This document shows positions 62,291 through 64,000 of a DNA stretch of 64,000 nucleotides, one piece after another; positions within the stretch are counted from its first letter, which is position 1; every line of letters begins with the position of its first letter. The DNA is taken from NCBI RefSeq assembly GCF_003387155.1, contig NZ_QUMT01000003.1, positions 708,233 to 772,232 on the forward strand. Reading direction: 5' to 3'. The position numbers were made by a program, and so were the translations under genes. The notes beneath the pieces are model-generated. The model was not told the DNA's origin and did not search any database. It saw nothing but the letters and a program-made list of their open reading frames with translations. Origin of the DNA: Roseateles depolymerans (GTDB lineage: Bacteria > Pseudomonadota > Gammaproteobacteria > Burkholderiales > Burkholderiaceae_C).

Positions 62291-64000
62291 ATGGACGCAT
62301 TTGAGGCGATAAACCAGCAACCGGCGGGCGCGACGTTCTTCAGGGCGGATCTGCATGTGCATTGCTATGGCGGCTCTCACGACGTAAAAGACATTTCTAT
62401 GACGCCTGAGGCCGTCGTCGCAATGGCCATACAAGAGCACCTTGCGATCATTGCGATCGCAGACCACAACGAGATCTCAAGTGTCGAGCGAGCGCTCAAG
62501 GCATCAGAGGGCACCCCCGTCCTCGTCATCCCCGCGATTGAGCTGTCGACGGCCCAAGGTCATTTGCTTTGCTACCTCCCCTCGCTTAAGGCATTGCGCC
62601 AACTGCATGGTCAATTGTCCATTGTTGACAGTGGCCTTCCAACCTCCCGGTGTCAGCAGTCTATGTTGGAGTGTCTGAATCTGGTCGCTCGCCTCGGCGG
62701 ATTCGGCATCCTTGCCCATGTCGACGGACCTTCCGGCTTTGACGTAGTAGTGCCGGGCGCTTCGCCTCATAAGGCCGACGTGATCTGTCACGGTGCTTTG
62801 CTTGGGATGGAGTTGAGATCCGCTGCATCGACGGTCTCGTTCGCCGCTGGAGATCCCGAATCCAGTAGATCGGAACTTGGCGAGGAACGCATCCGCCGAC
62901 TCGGTCTCGCATCGAAACAATGCCTAGCGCGGGTCTTGAACTCGGATGCTCACAGCCTCACGGCGCTGGGACGAAACGCAGAGAACTTGCAGCGAGTAAC
63001 CCGGTACAAGATGGACGAGCCGGGTTTCGATGCATTGCGGATCGCCCTGGAAGATGCGGACGCACGTGTGCGCATTGAGGATCTGGTTCCGGCGAGCATC
63101 CCCTACGTCGTCGGCCTAACAATTAATGGAGGATTTCTGGCGGGACAGTGCATCCAGTTCAGTCCGAACTTGAATTGCATCATCGGCGGTCGCGGCACTG
63201 GAAAGTCGACGACGTTCGAGGCCGTACGTTGTCTGATTGACGACGGCGAAGGGCGCAATGAGGTGGTCGACTCGGACGTATGGCCTGAGGAACTGCACCT
63301 GCTCTGGCGCGACAAGGCCGGGCAGGAGCAGATGCTTTTTCGATTGAAGGAGGGGGACATGGAGAACCTAAGTTCACCTGACACCGGTCCCACGAGCTTT
63401 GACGTCGATTGTTTCGGCCAAGGCGAGGCTGCCAAGATCAGCGCGCAAGCGAAGGCGAACCCATTAGCCCTGCTGCACTACCTGGATAGGTTCATCGAGA
63501 TCGAAGAGGCTCTCGCCGATGAACTCGAGGTCAGGGAAGAACTCCTGACTTTGCAATCCAGCATCGAGGAGGCGGAACAAAAAGTTCAGCTCATCCCCCA
63601 GCACGAACGGCTGCTCGCCACGACCAAACAACAGCTGGTGGCATTGCAGAAGCCTGAGGTAAAGGAGCTGATCGAGCTCCAACGTCAACTGGCGACTGAG
63701 AAGGGGGTGCGCTCCCAGCTGACGGAGCTGCTTGCAACAGCCAAGAGAGAGTCAGCCACGCTGCCGTCCCGGGTTGCCGTGAAGGGAATCAGGGAACTGG
63801 CCGATCCACAGCAGCTTGCCGTCGGCGGCGATCAGTTTCGAGCGATCTTGGATGGCGTCTCCGTGCTCGAAGTCGCTGTTTCCAATGCGGAGAGCGGCAT
63901 TAGCAAAGGCCTTCTGAAGTTTGAGCAGATAGTGGCCGGTGAGATGGCTCAATGGAAGGTTAAAGAGACTGAAGCGCAGCGGAGAATTGATGCCAAGCGG
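62291..64000 (+). CDS. PHP-domain/SMC-like AAA ATPase (TrlF-like), cut by window edge
   Basis: 570 codons are open to the window end. The N-terminal PHP phosphoesterase has its motifs intact: RADLHVHCYG (D20, H22, H24), IAIADHNE (D58, H59), IPAIELST (Glu), ILAHVD and NSDAHS. It is followed by an ABC/SMC-type ATPase head with Walker A GGRGTGKST (299-307). After about 380 a Glu/Gln/Leu-rich coiled coil begins (LLTLQSSIEEAEQKVQLIPQ). GGAGGG lies 4 nt before the ATG. The PHP-plus-AAA layout matches the TrlF family, found in defence islands; a nuclease activity triggered by ATPase sensing is an inference. Confidence 0.85.
   Translation, partial: MDAFEAINQQPAGATFFRADLHVHCYGGSHDVKDISMTPEAVVAMAIQEHLAIIAIADHNEISSVERALKASEGTPVLVIPAIELSTAQGHLLCYLPSLKALRQLHGQLSIVDSGLPTSRCQQSMLECLNLVARLGGFGILAHVDGPSGFDVVVPGASPHKADVICHGALLGMELRSAASTVSFAAGDPESSRSELGEERIRRLGLASKQCLARVLNSDAHSLTALGRNAENLQRVTRYKMDEPGFDALRIALEDADARVRIEDLVPASIPYVVGLTINGGFLAGQCIQFSPNLNCIIGGRGTGKSTTFEAVRCLIDDGEGRNEVVDSDVWPEELHLLWRDKAGQEQMLFRLKEGDMENLSSPDTGPTSFDVDCFGQGEAAKISAQAKANPLALLHYLDRFIEIEEALADELEVREELLTLQSSIEEAEQKVQLIPQHERLLATTKQQLVALQKPEVKELIELQRQLATEKGVRSQLTELLATAKRESATLPSRVAVKGIRELADPQQLAVGGDQFRAILDGVSVLEVAVSNAESGISKGLLKFEQIVAGEMAQWKVKETEAQRRIDAKR

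Overview
The window is one GC-rich stretch that looks like a betaproteobacterium of the Burkholderiales, close to the Roseateles/Mitsuaria/Pelomonas group. The reasons are the tRNA-Tyr/Gly/Thr-tuf cluster at the left edge, the trpE-trpG-trpD-trpC order, an Xanth-Caul-type TonB receptor beside a GlcNAc operon, and the overall codon use. The genus is an inference; no rRNA gene is present.

Layout. 1-0.7 kb: start of tuf and three tRNA genes, all on the minus strand. 1.3-13.7 kb: an N-acetylglucosamine/chitin block, with a TonB receptor (+) facing an eight-gene minus-strand operon nagK-nagQ-nagA-nagB-II-GH3-MFS-GH16-nagX. 13.9-19.9 kb: ung and the trp genes (trpE-trpG-ltaE-trpD-trpC-ung), preceded by a 26-codon leader peptide with a Trp-Pro-Trp run. 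20-25.4 kb: CHI-like exported protein, gph, map, chrA, mntH. 25.9-30.3 kb: a sigma-54 activator divergent from the aldehyde dehydrogenase it probably controls. 30.4-39.1 kb: a PAS-type chemoreceptor, psuK-psuG, and an RND efflux pair. 39.5-51.9 kb: housekeeping genes (protein phosphatase, rpe, apaG, mltA, mgsA) with a recombinase-family membrane protein, a DUF2157/GDYXXLXY pair, a dienelactone hydrolase and an M28 peptidase. 51.9-55.9 kb: GH18 chitinase, an exported hypothetical, a metzincin protease and an EamA permease. 56-64 kb: an accessory region of small unknown genes, a phospholipase C gene sitting between two copies of a gene end, a PD-(D/E)xK-like protein and the first 570 codons of a PHP/SMC-type ATPase (TrlF-like).

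How it works together. Motifs of the form TGGTAnn-N4-TGGnnnn lie over the nagK promoter, upstream of the TonB receptor, and over the chitinase promoter 40 kb away. This suggests one NagQ regulon covering chitin cleavage, outer-membrane uptake, inner-membrane transport and GlcNAc catabolism.

The least expected signal is a family of three large hairpins (4.2, 20.8 and 39.3 kb). The loop is conserved, while the arms and an inner stem differ in sequence but stay self-complementary. Each copy lies between two convergent genes, and together they occupy every convergent gap longer than 300 bp in the window. A second pattern is a set of start codons with no ribosome-binding site and a -10 hexamer 6-10 nt upstream (psuK, apaG, trpL, nagK, and the genes at 54123, 57082 and 57733), which predicts leaderless mRNAs.
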